In this document: positions 9,114 through 18,268 of the stretch, in pieces
Layout of the letters: each line of letters starts with the position of its first letter
Position numbering within the stretch: the first letter of the stretch is position 1
Assembly (NCBI RefSeq): GCF_029541745.1
Contig: NZ_CP089746.1
Span: 2,418,001 to 2,482,000 of the forward strand
Length of the DNA: 64,000 nt
Direction: 5' to 3'
Source: Streptomyces sp. LX-29
Lineage (GTDB): Bacteria > Actinomycetota > Actinomycetes > Streptomycetales > Streptomycetaceae
The notes under the pieces: model-generated
Database searches by the model: none
Told to the model about the DNA's origin: nothing
Seen by the model: only the letters and a program-made list of their open reading frames with translations
Program-made: the position numbers and the translations under genes

Positions 9114-10505
9114 TCACCCCACATCGAGGCGCAGCAGGTCCTCCTCAGTCTCCCGCCGGACGATGACCCGGGCCGCGCCGTCCCGCACCGCGACGACGGG
9201 CGGGCGCAGCGCGTGGTTGTAGTTGCTGGCCATGGAGCGGCAGTAGGCGCCGGTGGCGGGCACGGCGATCAGGTCGCCGGGCGCGATGTCGGCGGGCAGG
9301 AAGGCGTCGCGCACCACGATGTCCCCGGACTCGCAGTGCTTGCCGACGACGCGGACGAGCAGGGGTTCGGCGGTGGAGGTGCGGGAGACCAGCGCGACCG
9401 AGTAGTCGGCGTCGTAGAGCGCGGTGCGGATGTTGTCCGACATCCCGCCGTCCACGCTCACATACGTCCGCAGCCCCGGCAGCTCCTTGACCGTGCCCAC
9501 CTCGTACAGCGTGAACGTGGTCGGCCCGACGATGGCTCGGCCCGGTTCCACGGAGAGCCGGGGCACCGCCAGCCCGGCGGTCCGGCACTCGCGCTCCACG
9601 ATCTCGCGCAGCGCGCGGGCGATCTCGTGCGGCTCGCTGGGGTCGTCGTCCGGCGTGTACGCGATGCCGAGTCCGCCGCCCAGGTCGATCTCGGGCAGTT
9701 CGACGCCGTGCTCGTCGCGCACCTGCTTCAGCAGCCCGACGACGCGGTGCGCGGCGACCTCGAAACCGGAGGTGTCGAAGATCTGCGAACCGATGTGCGA
9801 GTGGATGCCCACCAGCTCCAGCCCGTCGAGCTTCAGCGCCCGCCGGACGGCCTCGGCGGCCTGCCCGTTGGCCAGCGCGATGCCGAACTTCTGGTCCTCG
9901 TGGGCCGTGGCGATGAACTCGTGGGTGTGCGCCTCGACGCCGACGGTGACGCGGATCTGGACCCGCTGACGCCTGCCGAGCCGCTCGGCGATGTGGGCGA
10001 CCCGGACGATCTCCTGGAAGGAGTCGAGCACGATGCGCCCGACGCCGGCCTCGACGGCGTACCGGATCTCGGCCTCGGTCTTGTTGTTGCCGTGCAGGGC
10101 GATCCGCTCGGCCGGCATCCCGGCCGCCAGCGCGGTGGAGAGCTCGCCGGCCGAGCAGACGTCGAGGTTGAGCCCCTCCTCGTGCAGCCATCGCACGATG
10201 GCGCGGGAGAGGAACGCCTTGCCGGCGTAGAAGACGTCGGCGGCCTCGCCGAACGCCTCCCGCCAGCTGCGGCACCGAGCCCGGAAGTCCTCCTCGTCCA
10301 GGATGTACGCCGGCGTGCCGAACTCCTCGGCGAGCCGGGTCACGTCCAGCCCGGCGACGGTGGCGACGCCGTCCTCGTTCCGGTCGACCGTACGGGACCA
10401 GACCCGGGGTTCCAGGACGTTCAGATCGGCGGGCGGTGCGAAGTAGTGGCCCTCGGGCAGCACGTCGGCGTGGCGGGGTCCTGCGGGGTGAGCGGAACGA
10501 CTCAT
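9114..10505 (-). CDS. lysA: Diaminopimelate decarboxylase
   Basis: Decarboxylates meso-diaminopimelate to L-lysine, the last step of lysine synthesis. 463 residues, fold-type III PLP enzyme. The PLP lysine is in [10 protein letters not shown], the phosphate/PLP contacts are HSHIGSQ and GGGLGIAY, and the active-site cysteine of the dimer partner is in GKHCESGD. The ATG at 10505 fits the family N-terminus; codons upstream in the same frame belong to another gene's antisense. It lies 16 bp after nrtL and is probably cotranscribed. Confidence 0.95.
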   Translation of the reverse strand: MSRSAHPAGPRHADVLPEGHYFAPPADLNVLEPRVWSRTVDRNEDGVATVAGLDVTRLAEEFGTPAYILDEEDFRARCRSWREAFGEAADVFYAGKAFLSRAIVRWLHEEGLNLDVCSAGELSTALAAGMPAERIALHGNNKTEAEIRYAVEAGVGRIVLDSFQEIVRVAHIAERLGRRQRVQIRVTVGVEAHTHEFIATAHEDQKFGIALANGQAAEAVRRALKLDGLELVGIHSHIGSQIFDTSGFEVAAHRVVGLLKQVRDEHGVELPEIDLGGGLGIAYTPDDDPSEPHEIARALREIVERECRTAGLAVPRLSVEPGRAIVGPTTFTLYEVGTVKELPGLRTYVSVDGGMSDNIRTALYDADYSVALVSRTSTAEPLLVRVVGKHCESGDIVVRDAFLPADIAPGDLIAVPATGAYCRSMASNYNHALRPPVVAVRDGAARVIVRRETEEDLLRLDVG

Positions 10506-10521
10506 GGTGTCTCTGGACTCC

Positions 10522-11655
10522 TCAGAGATGTGCGGGTGCGCTGATGCCGAGCAGGTGCAGGCCGTTGGCGAGCACCGTCCCGGCCGCGTCGGCGAGCGCC
10601 AGCCGGGAGCGGTGCACGGCCAAGGGTTTCTGCTCGCCGCACGGCAGCGCGGGACACGCGTCGTGACAGCGGAAACAGGCGTCGGCCACGGCTTCGAGGT
10701 ACCGCGCGACCCGATCGGGCTCCCGATCCCGGGCGGCGGCCTCGACGATGCGGGGAAAGTCCGCGAGCGCCTGCGCGAGACCGGTCTCGGCGGGGTGCTC
10801 GTAGTCCCCCGCGAGGGGCTCGACCCCCAGGTCGCGCCCGTTCCGGAGCAGGGCACGGGTACGGGAGTGGGCGTACCGGACCCGGAAGAGCGGGTTGCTC
10901 TCACGCTGGGCGAGGAGGCGGGCGGGGTCGAGATCGGGAAGGTCGTGCGGGGCGGGCCGCAGCAGGGCCCAGCGCAGCGCGTCCTCGCCGAGGAGGGGGA
11001 GGAGCTGGTGGAGGGGGGACTCGACGTCACGGACGTGGACGCGGTGGACGCGGAGCGGGTGAGGGTCGTCGGGGGAGCCGCTCATGGCGAAGGCGCCAGC
11101 GGCGCTTTCACCAACCGCGCTGCTGTCGACGCCCACGTCGCCCATGACCGCGTCGCACATGACGATGTCGCCCCCGCCATCCTCGGCCGGGTCATCGACG
11201 CGCGCGCCGGAGGCGAGGGCGAGCCGGCACACGGCCTCACCGACGACGGTGGCCCGGGCTCGCCCGTCGTGCGTGATCCTCAGCCGGTGGCCGTCGAGCC
11301 CCTGGTTACGCCCGTAGTCGGCGCCCTGCTCTCGGATCAGCTCGACGAGGCGGGCGTGAGAGTCCCCGGAGAGGGTGATGTTGAGGAAGCCCGGCCCGGC
11401 GATGTCGACGCCGCGGATACCGGGTTCCCGTACGAGCCGCCGCCGCAGCACCTCGGCCACGGCGCGGGGGGCGAGCCCATCGCCCCGGGCGCCGCCGGCG
11501 AGCCGGAGGGCCACGTTCGTCGCGTAGTCCCCACACCCGGGCCGCGGCGGGCTCTGCACGACGACCCGCTCCGGCACCGCCACCCGCAGCTCGTCGGCCT
11601 CGACGGCGCGACGCACTGTGCGCAACACGATGCGGGAGAGCTGGGCGGGGGTCAC
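10522..11655 (-). CDS. nrtL: ArgS-related anticodon-binding protein
   Basis: 377-residue paralogue of arginyl-tRNA synthetase, far shorter than true ArgS (about 580 residues). The N-terminal ArgS additional domain is visible as [14 protein letters not shown]. The C-terminal helical anticodon-binding domain is visible as [20 protein letters not shown], ending in [13 protein letters not shown]. The class I catalytic motifs HIGH and KMSK are not seen, so it should not charge tRNA. Proteins of this type occur next to lysA in streptomycetes. The start is GTG 11655. The role is unknown and may be regulatory or tRNA-related. Confidence 0.8.
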   Translation of the reverse strand: MTPAQLSRIVLRTVRRAVEADELRVAVPERVVVQSPPRPGCGDYATNVALRLAGGARGDGLAPRAVAEVLRRRLVREPGIRGVDIAGPGFLNITLSGDSHARLVELIREQGADYGRNQGLDGHRLRITHDGRARATVVGEAVCRLALASGARVDDPAEDGGGDIVMCDAVMGDVGVDSSAVGESAAGAFAMSGSPDDPHPLRVHRVHVRDVESPLHQLLPLLGEDALRWALLRPAPHDLPDLDPARLLAQRESNPLFRVRYAHSRTRALLRNGRDLGVEPLAGDYEHPAETGLAQALADFPRIVEAAARDREPDRVARYLEAVADACFRCHDACPALPCGEQKPLAVHRSRLALADAAGTVLANGLHLLGISAPAHL

Positions 11656-11801
11656 GGCACAAGCGTATGGGAGGAGGGGGGTGGGGACGCGAACCGGTTT
11701 CGCGTGGTGGGACGCGGTGGTGGTGAGGGGAGCGGGCGGGGCGAGAGACAGGGGGACCAGCAGCGGATCACCGGGGCTGGGCTCGATCGCCCGGCGCTGG
11801 A

Positions 11802-12245
11802 TCACCCGGCACTGGGCCCGACGGGCTCCGCATCGCCAGGGGCCGCCGCCCCTGACACCCCCTCCCCTTCCCTCTTCCGCAACAGCTGCCGAACCAGCCG
11901 CACCAGCTCCGAGGGCTCGAACGGCTTCGCCAGAAACGCGTCCACCCCGGCCGCGAGGCCCTCCTCGACCTCCAGCTGCGTACACGCGCTGACGAGCGCC
12001 ACCGGTACATGGCACGTACGCGCGTCGGCGCGCAGCAGCGCCGCCGTCCGCACTCCCCCGAGCCGCGGCATCACGACATCGAGAGTGATCACATCGGGCC
12101 GCACCTGGTGCACGATCTCCAGACACTCGGCACCATCGACCGCGGTCACGACCTCGAAGCCCTCAAGCTCGAGATTGACCCTGATCAGCTGCCGGATGAC
12201 CTTGTTGTCATCGACAACAAGGACCCGGCCGGTCAAGCCAGGCAC
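11802..12245 (-). CDS. Stand-alone CheY-like response regulator
   Basis: 147-residue receiver domain with no output domain. Motifs: the acidic pair in RVLVVDDN, the phospho-acceptor Asp in ITLDVVMPRLGG, and the conserved Lys in FLAKPFEPSEL. The short Ala/Gly/Pro tail is low complexity. The GTG at 12245 fits the receiver-fold N-terminus but has a poor ribosome-binding site; a start at 12302 would add 19 basic residues. No cognate kinase is adjacent. It probably acts through protein contacts in a phosphorelay. Confidence 0.85.
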   Translation of the reverse strand: MPGLTGRVLVVDDNKVIRQLIRVNLELEGFEVVTAVDGAECLEIVHQVRPDVITLDVVMPRLGGVRTAALLRADARTCHVPVALVSACTQLEVEEGLAAGVDAFLAKPFEPSELVRLVRQLLRKREGEGVSGAAAPGDAEPVGPSAG

Positions 12246-12470
12246 ATTCGAAGAGTAGGCGCGCCACCGCGACCGCGTCCGGGTTTTCCCCACTTCCACC
12301 ACGTGCGGGGGACCTTTCGCCGACCACCTGCGACAGGCTCCCGCGATGCGCTAGCCCCCACCGATTACAGCCCCCTCGCCACCCACCCGCCGCCCGTCCC
12401 GGTACTCGTACCTGATCACCCTCTCGGAGCTGGTAGTGTTCTACCCGTCGCCGCGAGCAGCAGCGACGAA

Positions 12471-12542
12471 GCCCCCGTAGCTCAGGGGATAGAGCAACGG
12501 CCTCCGGAGCCGTGTGCGCAGGTTCGAATCCTGCCGGGGGCA
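12471..12542 (+). tRNA. tRNA-Arg, anticodon CCG
   Basis: The cloverleaf is readable by eye. The acceptor GCCCCCG pairs with CGGGGGC, the D-arm is AGCTCAGGGGATAGAGC, the anticodon loop carries CCG, and the T-arm is GCAGGTTCGAATCCTGC, followed by discriminator A. CCA is not encoded. Its 3' 42 bp are duplicated at 18363-18404, showing that an integrative element used this gene as attachment site. Confidence 0.95.
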
Positions 12543-12543
12543 C
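12502..12543 (+). repeat. attL: tRNA-Arg 3' end, 42-bp direct repeat copy 1
   Basis: A 42-bp stretch from the anticodon loop of tRNA-Arg to one base past the discriminator is identical to 18363-18404. The tRNA is intact here, so this is the reconstituted attachment half. Confidence 0.85.
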
Positions 12544-12559
12544 CTTGTACGAGGTGCCG

Positions 12560-12600
12560 AAAGACCCCGCCACCAGCCAAGACGCTGAGGCGGGGTCTTT
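12560..12600 (+). terminator. Terminator of tRNA-Arg
   Basis: Perfect 12-bp stem AAAGACCCCGCC / GGCGGGGTCTTT with a 17-nt loop, ending in TTTGTG, 17 bp after the tRNA. The 50 bp at 12554-12603 containing this hairpin occur identically at 18414-18463. Confidence 0.85.
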
Positions 12601-12647
12601 GTGTATGTGCAGCCGGGTGCCGTCGAGCGCAGCCCCATGACAGTGAT

Positions 12648-12673
12648 CACGTAGTGACGACGTAATGATCTTG
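12648..12673 (+). repeat. Candidate integrase arm site, left copy
   Basis: 26-bp sequence matching 18269-18294 with two mismatches; the last 17 bp (ACGACGTAATGATCTTG) are identical. It lies inside the element, about 105 bp from the att core. Both copies are in the same orientation. Confidence 0.45.
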
Positions 12674-12787
12674 GTGGGCCTTTCAGCAGGTCAACGGCCG
12701 CTTCCGCACCCTTCTCAAGGCAGCCTCTCAGACGCGACGAAAGCCCCGGATCGCTTCGGGGCCCGCGTCGACTTGTCTAGCGGAGCT

Positions 12788-13018
12788 CTACTCTTCGGGT
12801 CCGTCCTCCTCTTCCTCTCCCAGACTCTTCATGATCCGTTCGTTCATCTCGACTTCCTGGCCATCGACGCACTTGGCGTGGATCTTGAGCAGCACCTCAA
12901 CCGAGTGCCCGGCCCGCGCGGCGACCTCCGCCGGAGGGACGCCGGAGTTGAGCCACTGGGAGACGCCCGCGTGACGAAGGTCGTAGGGGCGAGCCGCCAG
13001 CACAGAGGAGACCTTGGC
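12788..13018 (-). pseudogene. Tyrosine recombinase (integrase), C-terminal remnant
   Basis: Only the last ~75 residues of a tyrosine integrase remain: PYDLRHAGVSQWLNSG (catalytic LRH box) and VAARAGHSVEVLLKIHAKC. In related actinobacterial integrases the last motif ends in a tyrosine nucleophile (LLxxYAKC); here that position is His. The reading frame is closed upstream by a TGA at 13019-13021, which is also the stop codon of the next gene, so the first ~300 residues are missing. It lies next to attL, where such integrases normally sit. It is non-functional on both grounds. Confidence 0.8.
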
Positions 13019-13714
13019 TCAACGGGCGCCCATTCCAGACCACAGGCCAGCGATTCCGGCGATGACAGCGCCTATCACCGCACCGCTCAGCCCAATGATC
13101 AATTGCCTGCGCGTTTCGATACTCAATCCGCGAGCCTCTCGACGCCTCTGAGGAATTAGGCGAACCGTCCCCGTGACGTAAGCGCCTATTGCGTTAGGGA
13201 CGAAGGTCGCGCAGGCACCTCCAACCAGGACCGGAAAAGCATACACCCAAAGACCGATGTCCATAAGAAGAAAAACCCCGGCAATGATCACAGCAGACAA
13301 GAGCGCGCATTTATCAAAAGCACCCTGGAGTAGGGCGTATCCTCCGCGTAGATTCCGCTTACCCTTCACGAAGTCGCGGATGGCAACTGCTACGGCACGA
13401 CTTTCAGTATTCGAGGACGCGGTAACATCCGCGCGCTCGTCCCATAGATCTACTGAGACCAGCGGATCCTTGAGGGCAAGACGCACGCTCTTGAGCTCCT
13501 CAGATGTCGCATCTCGCAAGTCATCCGGCTCATCTGCGATTGCGTCCCCGGCCGTAAGCGATACCGCTTCGACGCAGCCGCTTTTCCTCTCTAGTTCCTT
13601 GAGGGCCTCGTAGATTATCTGCACATCATCCAGGTAAAGCTTCGATGACCCAAGTCGATAACGCACCAATCCCGGATCGTTCGACGGGATTTTAATGGAT
13701 CGTTGAAGCGCCAT
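13019..13714 (-). CDS. Hypothetical membrane protein inside the element
   Basis: 231 residues, not recognised. The first ~120 residues are soluble and fairly charged (VRYRLGSSKLYLDDVQIIYEAL, shortened here to its key part LYLDDVQIIYEAL). The C-terminal half has two or three hydrophobic segments at about 136-155, 157-178 and 205-225. Codon use is less GC-biased than in flanking genes, pointing to recent transfer. Its stop codon coincides with the breakpoint of the truncated integrase, so its arrival may have destroyed the integrase. The domain plan resembles membrane-anchored sensor or effector proteins of mobile elements, but this is not evidence of function. Confidence 0.6.
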   Translation of the reverse strand: MALQRSIKIPSNDPGLVRYRLGSSKLYLDDVQIIYEALKELERKSGCVEAVSLTAGDAIADEPDDLRDATSEELKSVRLALKDPLVSVDLWDERADVTASSNTESRAVAVAIRDFVKGKRNLRGGYALLQGAFDKCALLSAVIIAGVFLLMDIGLWVYAFPVLVGGACATFVPNAIGAYVTGTVRLIPQRRREARGLSIETRRQLIIGLSGAVIGAVIAGIAGLWSGMGAR

Positions 13715-14276
13715 TTGAGGCCCCGTGGTAGCGTTACTGCAGCTCAGCGCTCAGGAATCCGCGACGAGCCAAGGAAGTAAGCGTCACTTCCTTTCTAACA
13801 CCGCCCCCTGTCCGCGGCATCTCGGAAGGGGCCTACCCAGGCATGCAACGCGGACATCAACTCATGCGGCATGCCTACTAATTGCCAGAAGTGGACCTCG
13901 CTCTAGGCAGTTGAATACCCTGCGTTGCTCAGTAGCACAGTAGAGCAACTGGGGAAACTAGCAACGTCGCCGCTCGCGGATCGCCCAACTGATTAGATAT
14001 CAGATCTCCACGATCTTGCGACCGGTGTTGGTCGTGGGGCAGCCTGACACCCACCCCTGGCATCAGTATCGGCGCACACCCGCCTCCCATGCTGGCCACG
14101 CTGGCTTCAGGAGCGAGCTCCACGGCCGTTACGGAGGGTGACCGAGTGAGCTTACAGAGTGCGTGTCAACAGGGAAAGGTGCGTCGCCCCGCGTTCCAGC
14201 CGCCATACAGCGACGGCACGCGGGGCTGCTCTGTTCGCGACCCTAACCCGATTAGGTCGCCCTGGATATTACAAGC
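13715..14276. other. Intergenic region in the element, no gene seen
   Basis: 562 bp with lower GC than the rest of the window. Short open frames exist on both strands but none has a ribosome-binding site, codon bias or recognisable motif. It may be decayed element sequence plus the promoter of the membrane-protein gene at 13714. Confidence 0.4.
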
Positions 14277-14495
14277 TCAGCGCGTGATCTCCACGGAACA
14301 AACGCGCGAAGCTAACAGCTGCGCGAACGGAGAAATAACCAAGGTTCTGCCGTCTTCCAGGATCAGCCCCTTGGACCCCCCGTGCAGGGTCAGCAAGTTG
14401 TCCACCCTGGAATGAACGCCGTCGATTCTCACGATGTCGCCTCTGCGGATTGTCCTGGCGTTGACCGCCATTACCTTCAGCATTCTGGTCCTCAT
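14277..14495 (-). CDS. Small conserved-looking protein, 72 residues
   Basis: Begins MRTRMLKVMAVNARTIRRGD and reads as a small beta-rich domain (GDIVRIDGVHSRVDNLLTL, then GLILEDGRTLVISP). Its ATG overlaps the stop of the preceding gene (ATGA, 14492-14495), so translation is coupled. The SH3-barrel-like pattern suggests a binding module, but the function is unknown. It is the last gene of a four-gene minus-strand run. Confidence 0.6.
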   Translation of the reverse strand: MRTRMLKVMAVNARTIRRGDIVRIDGVHSRVDNLLTLHGGSKGLILEDGRTLVISPFAQLLASRVCSVEITR

Positions 14496-14788
14496 GCTGC
14501 CCCCTTCCGCCCGCTCTCGTCTTCCATCTCGGAAACCAGGCCCGAGGTCAGCAGCCTCGCCAGCGACAACACCACATCCGGGTGCACCGAACCGAGGCAC
14601 ACCATCCCGTCACCCTCGACGTTCACATCGGCCCTGAGCCCGGGGAACCCCGACTCCAAGCCGGCTGCGCGGAGCCTTTGCGCCAGTGCCTCCGCACCGC
14701 GGTTCGCTGCCGACCAACCGCGCACGTAGGGCACTCCCGGTTCCAGGCTCTCCGCCCGTCTCCGGCATACGCCTCGCGGGTCCGTCAT
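14492..14788 (-). CDS. Small protein, paralogue of the neighbouring gene (copy B)
   Basis: 98 residues from the ATG at 14788, with AAGGAG upstream. The region GLESGFPGLRADVNVEGDG aligns with GLEREFPFLRADLNAFGQG in the product of 14811-15110, and both continue with a similar helical tail (HPDVVLSLARLL versus SPETAQRLSELL). The two are therefore tandem paralogues. No known domain. The four-base overlap with the downstream gene supports a real coding gene. Confidence 0.6.
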   Translation of the reverse strand: MTDPRGVCRRRAESLEPGVPYVRGWSAANRGAEALAQRLRAAGLESGFPGLRADVNVEGDGMVCLGSVHPDVVLSLARLLTSGLVSEMEDESGRKGAA

Positions 14789-14810
14789 GTACTCCACTCC
14801 TTGACCGCAT

Positions 14811-15110
14811 TCAGTCCGCGATGTCACCAGAGGAAATCTCGCTCCCCGGGGCGGGACCTGCGCAGGTGACAGCCCGCCGTAGCAACTCCGAGAGTCGTTG
14901 CGCGGTCTCCGGCGAGATGCGGCCGAGCTCGATGAACCCCTGTCCGAACGCGTTCAAATCGGCCCGCAGAAAGGGGAATTCACGCTCAAGCCCGGCCGCG
15001 ATCAGCACGTCACGCAGGGCCGCGACCGCGTCACGGGCCGCGTACCACTCGCCGTTGTCGACCGGCGACCAGCTGGCGGCGTCGTGCTGCCCCGTGTCGC
15101 CGTCAAGCAC
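14811..15110 (-). CDS. Small protein, paralogue of the neighbouring gene (copy A)
   Basis: 99 residues from GTG 15110. It shares the GLExxFPxLRADxN core with the next gene. Its start overlaps the end of the upstream gene (15103-15663) by 8 bp, so the genes form one operon. Unknown function. Small paired genes of this kind accompany Prim-Pol-like genes in actinobacterial integrative elements, but that is context only. Confidence 0.6.
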   Translation of the reverse strand: MLDGDTGQHDAASWSPVDNGEWYAARDAVAALRDVLIAAGLEREFPFLRADLNAFGQGFIELGRISPETAQRLSELLRRAVTCAGPAPGSEISSGDIAD

Positions 15111-15663
15111 GGAGAGGATCCTGCTCCGGCCGCCCTGACTGCGTGGTCTCGGCGAGACGCTTCTGCTCCTCGCCGTACCGGTCCGCCCGGGCCACCAACG
15201 CGGCCGCGGCGACGAACATGGCCACCAGGGCGTGGATGCGGGCCGGCCGGTACTCCGGTACCCCTCGCGGCGTGCACAGCCAGGTGTAGCGGTCGCCGCT
15301 CAGCGGCATGGGGCCGGGCACCACGATGACGGAGCCTTCATCGAGGTAGCGGTACTCGGGCGGCTCCGCGGTCTCGTTCTTCATCGCCGTCTCGAAGCGC
15401 TCCCGCGACCTCGCCGGAAGGAAGAACTCCGCCTTCTTCTCCGCCCAGTCGACGATGACCGGGCCCATCGGCATCGCATACCGATCGAGCTGATCGAAGG
15501 TCTCCAACCCGATTCGCTGGTCCATCTCCACCACGTCGAAGAGGCGGCCGGTGTGCAACGAGTACGGGGTACGCGGGTTCGCCGCCCACGTCGCACGGCA
15601 CACTTCCGGATTCTCTGCGACGGCGGAAAGCCACTGGATTCCCCGCTTCGTCACGGTCTGCAC
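15103..15663 (-). CDS. Hypothetical protein, resembles a short primase/polymerase-like element protein
   Basis: 186 residues from GTG 15663, with GAGGTGAG as ribosome-binding site. Features: WLSAVAENPEVCRATWAANP, SLHTGRLFDVVEMD, a GPVIVDWAEKKAEFFLP stretch, and a hydrophobic Ala-rich segment near residue 155. The order (nucleotide/substrate loop, then a strand ending FFLP) recalls the N-terminal part of bifunctional primase/polymerase domains carried by actinobacterial elements. It is far too short to be a complete enzyme. First gene of the four-gene run. Assignment is tentative. Confidence 0.45.
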   Translation of the reverse strand: MQTVTKRGIQWLSAVAENPEVCRATWAANPRTPYSLHTGRLFDVVEMDQRIGLETFDQLDRYAMPMGPVIVDWAEKKAEFFLPARSRERFETAMKNETAEPPEYRYLDEGSVIVVPGPMPLSGDRYTWLCTPRGVPEYRPARIHALVAMFVAAAALVARADRYGEEQKRLAETTQSGRPEQDPLRA

Positions 15664-15892
15664 GTGATCTCACCTCGCTAGCCTTCGCGGCGACCTGTTG
15701 TCCACCGGTGGGACCAGCCTTCGCCTCAAGCCCCTGAGCTGGGCAGATGACGAGAGGTGACGAGGGGTGACGACCCCCGAAGCAGCGCGTCACCCGGCGT
15801 CGCCCCATCGTGGGCAGCAATCGCCAAGTACCGGCCACAACAACGGCTTTGTTTCCGTACATTCAGGGGACATCTGAAGCACCGCCCCCCTC

Positions 15893-17290
15893 ATGAAGGA
15901 GGCGAGCACCACGGACTCAACGCAGTCGTTCGGCGCGCTTCTGCGCGAGGCGCGGAAGGCTCGCGGCTGGGGTCAGCTGCGGTTGGTGAGGGAGCTTCGA
16001 GACGCGGCAGCCCGTCAGGGGAAGGCTCTGCCGACCGACGCCAGCGTGAAGCGGCGTATCGCGAGCGGGGAGAACGGGCACAGTGTGCCGGACGAGTTCT
16101 ACGGGCCGCTGATCTGCGAAGTGTTCGGGATGACGGCCGCTGAGTTGGGCCTGCACCACATCACCGGCCAGGACTCCCAACTTCTGGAGACCCGCTACCC
16201 GCCGAGCCCGGAAGATGCGTTCCGCACCGTTGATCAACTGTGGCGTGCGGACCTCCACGGCTACGAACCCCTTCTGGTGTCGGAGCCCTCATTGACGGCG
16301 TGGAGTGAGGCGTCACTCCGGTGGCTCGTTGCTCCCGAACCCGCCTTCCCGGCGACGCCCGGCCGGAGTGGGGTGCGCGTGGGTCTGGCCGACGTGGCAA
16401 TGATCAAGTCCACCAGCGGCATGTTCGCCCAGCTCGATGACCGCTTCGGCGGCGAGCATGCCCGCCATTCAGTTGTGCAGTACCTCAGCCGCGATGTCGC
16501 GCCCCTGCTTACCGGGCAGTACACGGAGGCCGTGGGCCGCGCGCTGTTCTCCACGGTGGCAGAGTCCACGCTGCTGGCAGGCTGGATGTCGTACGACGCC
16601 TGCCAACACGGTCTGGCCCAGCGCTACTTCCTCCATGCGTTGCGGCTGGCCCAAGATGGCGACGACCGCCGGCTGGCCGGGAGCATCCTATCCGCGATGA
16701 GCCATCAGGCCACGTTCTTGGGCCACTTCACCGAGGCAGCGACCCTTGCCCGGGCCGCGCGCATGGGTATCGCCGGCGTGGCGACGCCGACACTCATGGC
16801 ACAGTTCCACGCCATGGAGGCCCGAGCGCTGGCCCGTACCGGCGACACTCGCGCCTGCGAGCTCGCCCTAGCCGAGGCGACGAAGGCCCTGGAGAGCCGC
16901 AACAGCGGTGACGAGCCCGAGTGGATCACCTACTTCGACGAGGCGGAGCTCGCCGCCGAGGCCGCGCACTGCTTCCGCGATGTAAACAGCGCCCGCCGTG
17001 CCGTCGCGCACGCCGAGAACGCGATGAGTGGTCACCACGTGCGAAGCGACTTCTTCGCGACGATGGTGCTCGCCGACGCGCACCTTCGGGCCGGCGAACC
17101 GGCGGAGGCTTGCCGCGTGGCACTGGACGCGCTCGACCTGGGCGAACAGCTCAGGTCGGCACGCTGTGTCAGCTATCTTGCCGAGTTCCGGCAGCATCTC
17201 GCGACCGTCGGTGGCACTCCCGCAACGAAGGACTTCTACGACCAGGCCGCCGAGCACCGCCTGTGGCTGGCCACGGGCAAGACTGCATAG
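15893..17290 (+). CDS. XRE-family transcriptional regulator with TPR-like C-terminus
   Basis: 465 residues. The N-terminal helix-turn-helix is FGALLREARKARGWGQLRLVRELRDAA (first ~30 residues), with VKRRIASGENG following. The remaining ~370 residues are helical repeats rich in Ala/Leu/Glu, TPR-like as in actinobacterial signal-responsive regulators. The start at 15893 lacks a strong ribosome-binding site. It is divergent from the small-gene operon across a 229-bp gap and could control it. The ligand is unknown. Confidence 0.8.
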   Translation: MKEASTTDSTQSFGALLREARKARGWGQLRLVRELRDAAARQGKALPTDASVKRRIASGENGHSVPDEFYGPLICEVFGMTAAELGLHHITGQDSQLLETRYPPSPEDAFRTVDQLWRADLHGYEPLLVSEPSLTAWSEASLRWLVAPEPAFPATPGRSGVRVGLADVAMIKSTSGMFAQLDDRFGGEHARHSVVQYLSRDVAPLLTGQYTEAVGRALFSTVAESTLLAGWMSYDACQHGLAQRYFLHALRLAQDGDDRRLAGSILSAMSHQATFLGHFTEAATLARAARMGIAGVATPTLMAQFHAMEARALARTGDTRACELALAEATKALESRNSGDEPEWITYFDEAELAAEAAHCFRDVNSARRAVAHAENAMSGHHVRSDFFATMVLADAHLRAGEPAEACRVALDALDLGEQLRSARCVSYLAEFRQHLATVGGTPATKDFYDQAAEHRLWLATGKTA

Positions 17291-17299
17291 GAGGCCAGG

Positions 17300-18226
17300 T
17301 CAGAAGGGGCGCCAGTCGCGTCGGCTGGCGCCCGTCCTGAGAGCGTTCACCCGCCGCGTGAACTCTTCGGCCGCCTCGGCACTCGTGGTGACCTGGTGGC
17401 CGAGCCACACGACCATCATGAGCTCGCGGACGTCGGCGAGGACCGGGTATCCCGGCCAGTTCATCAGGTCGAACCCGTAGTGGTAGACGAACGACTCGTA
17501 CTCGGCCCGCGTGTGCCAGCCGAAGCGCTCGTAGTAGATCGCGGTGAGGACGAGGTCCCACTCGCGCGGCGCCAGGGCGAAGCCGTCCAGGTCGATCAGG
17601 ATCGCTTGACCGGCGCGGTGGCGGATCACGTTGCCTATGTTCGCGTCCCCATGGATCATGCCGAAGGGCAGCACGAAGTCCAGGCCGTCGTACGCCTTGT
17701 GGAGCTCACCAGCCCGCTTCTCAAGGAAGGACCGGTCGTCCTTGCCGACCCCGTCGAGCGCCCGCAGACCGGCGTCAAGCCGGGCGAACGGATCGAAGTA
17801 CGGCAGGCCCAGCGACTCTGGCTCTTCCAGCCAGTGCAGCCGCCGCAGCAGGTCCGCGAGCTCATCCAGCCTCGCGTACTCCTCGTCATCCTGAGCGCTC
17901 TCCCAGAAGGTGACAACACTGCCGCCGGCCTCCAGCGGCTGGCGCACCCGCGGCAGCACTCGTGTCGCGGGAAAGTCCTCCGCCTCCAGCCAGCGAGCGA
18001 CCCGCACGGCCCGGGTCATCTCGTCCAAGCTGCCGGGATCACGGGCGATGCGGACGACCGCGGAGATGGAGGCGAGCCGGTAGACGGCATTGGAGCCGAG
18101 CCTGAGCAGCTCAGCGCCCGAGGGGTCCAAGCCCGCCGTTCGACATGCCTCTTGGAGAACGGCACTCGCGCTACTCTCTGTGAACTGCGTCGCCCCGTTC
18201 GGGGACCCTCCATCACCCGAGATCAT
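17300..18226 (-). CDS. Aminoglycoside phosphotransferase (APH) family protein
   Basis: 308-residue kinase-like fold. Catalytic loop MIHGDANIGNVI (HGDxxxxN) and metal-binding LIDLDGFALAPREWDL are intact, as is the N-lobe GSNAVYRL segment. It is therefore likely an active small-molecule or protein kinase. The family covers antibiotic kinases but also choline, homoserine and other kinases, so resistance is not shown. It is convergent with the XRE gene (9-bp gap) and is the last gene before attR, a usual place for cargo. Confidence 0.8.
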   Translation of the reverse strand: MISGDGGSPNGATQFTESSASAVLQEACRTAGLDPSGAELLRLGSNAVYRLASISAVVRIARDPGSLDEMTRAVRVARWLEAEDFPATRVLPRVRQPLEAGGSVVTFWESAQDDEEYARLDELADLLRRLHWLEEPESLGLPYFDPFARLDAGLRALDGVGKDDRSFLEKRAGELHKAYDGLDFVLPFGMIHGDANIGNVIRHRAGQAILIDLDGFALAPREWDLVLTAIYYERFGWHTRAEYESFVYHYGFDLMNWPGYPVLADVRELMMVVWLGHQVTTSAEAAEEFTRRVNALRTGASRRDWRPF

Positions 18227-18268
18227 GCGTCGACGCTATCGCTCGCCGAAGCCACTCCGACAGAGACC

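Noticed and set aside
12665..13159. Plus-strand frame over the integrase remnant
   Set aside because: It is the antisense of the integrase fragment, which carries the recognisable LRH box.
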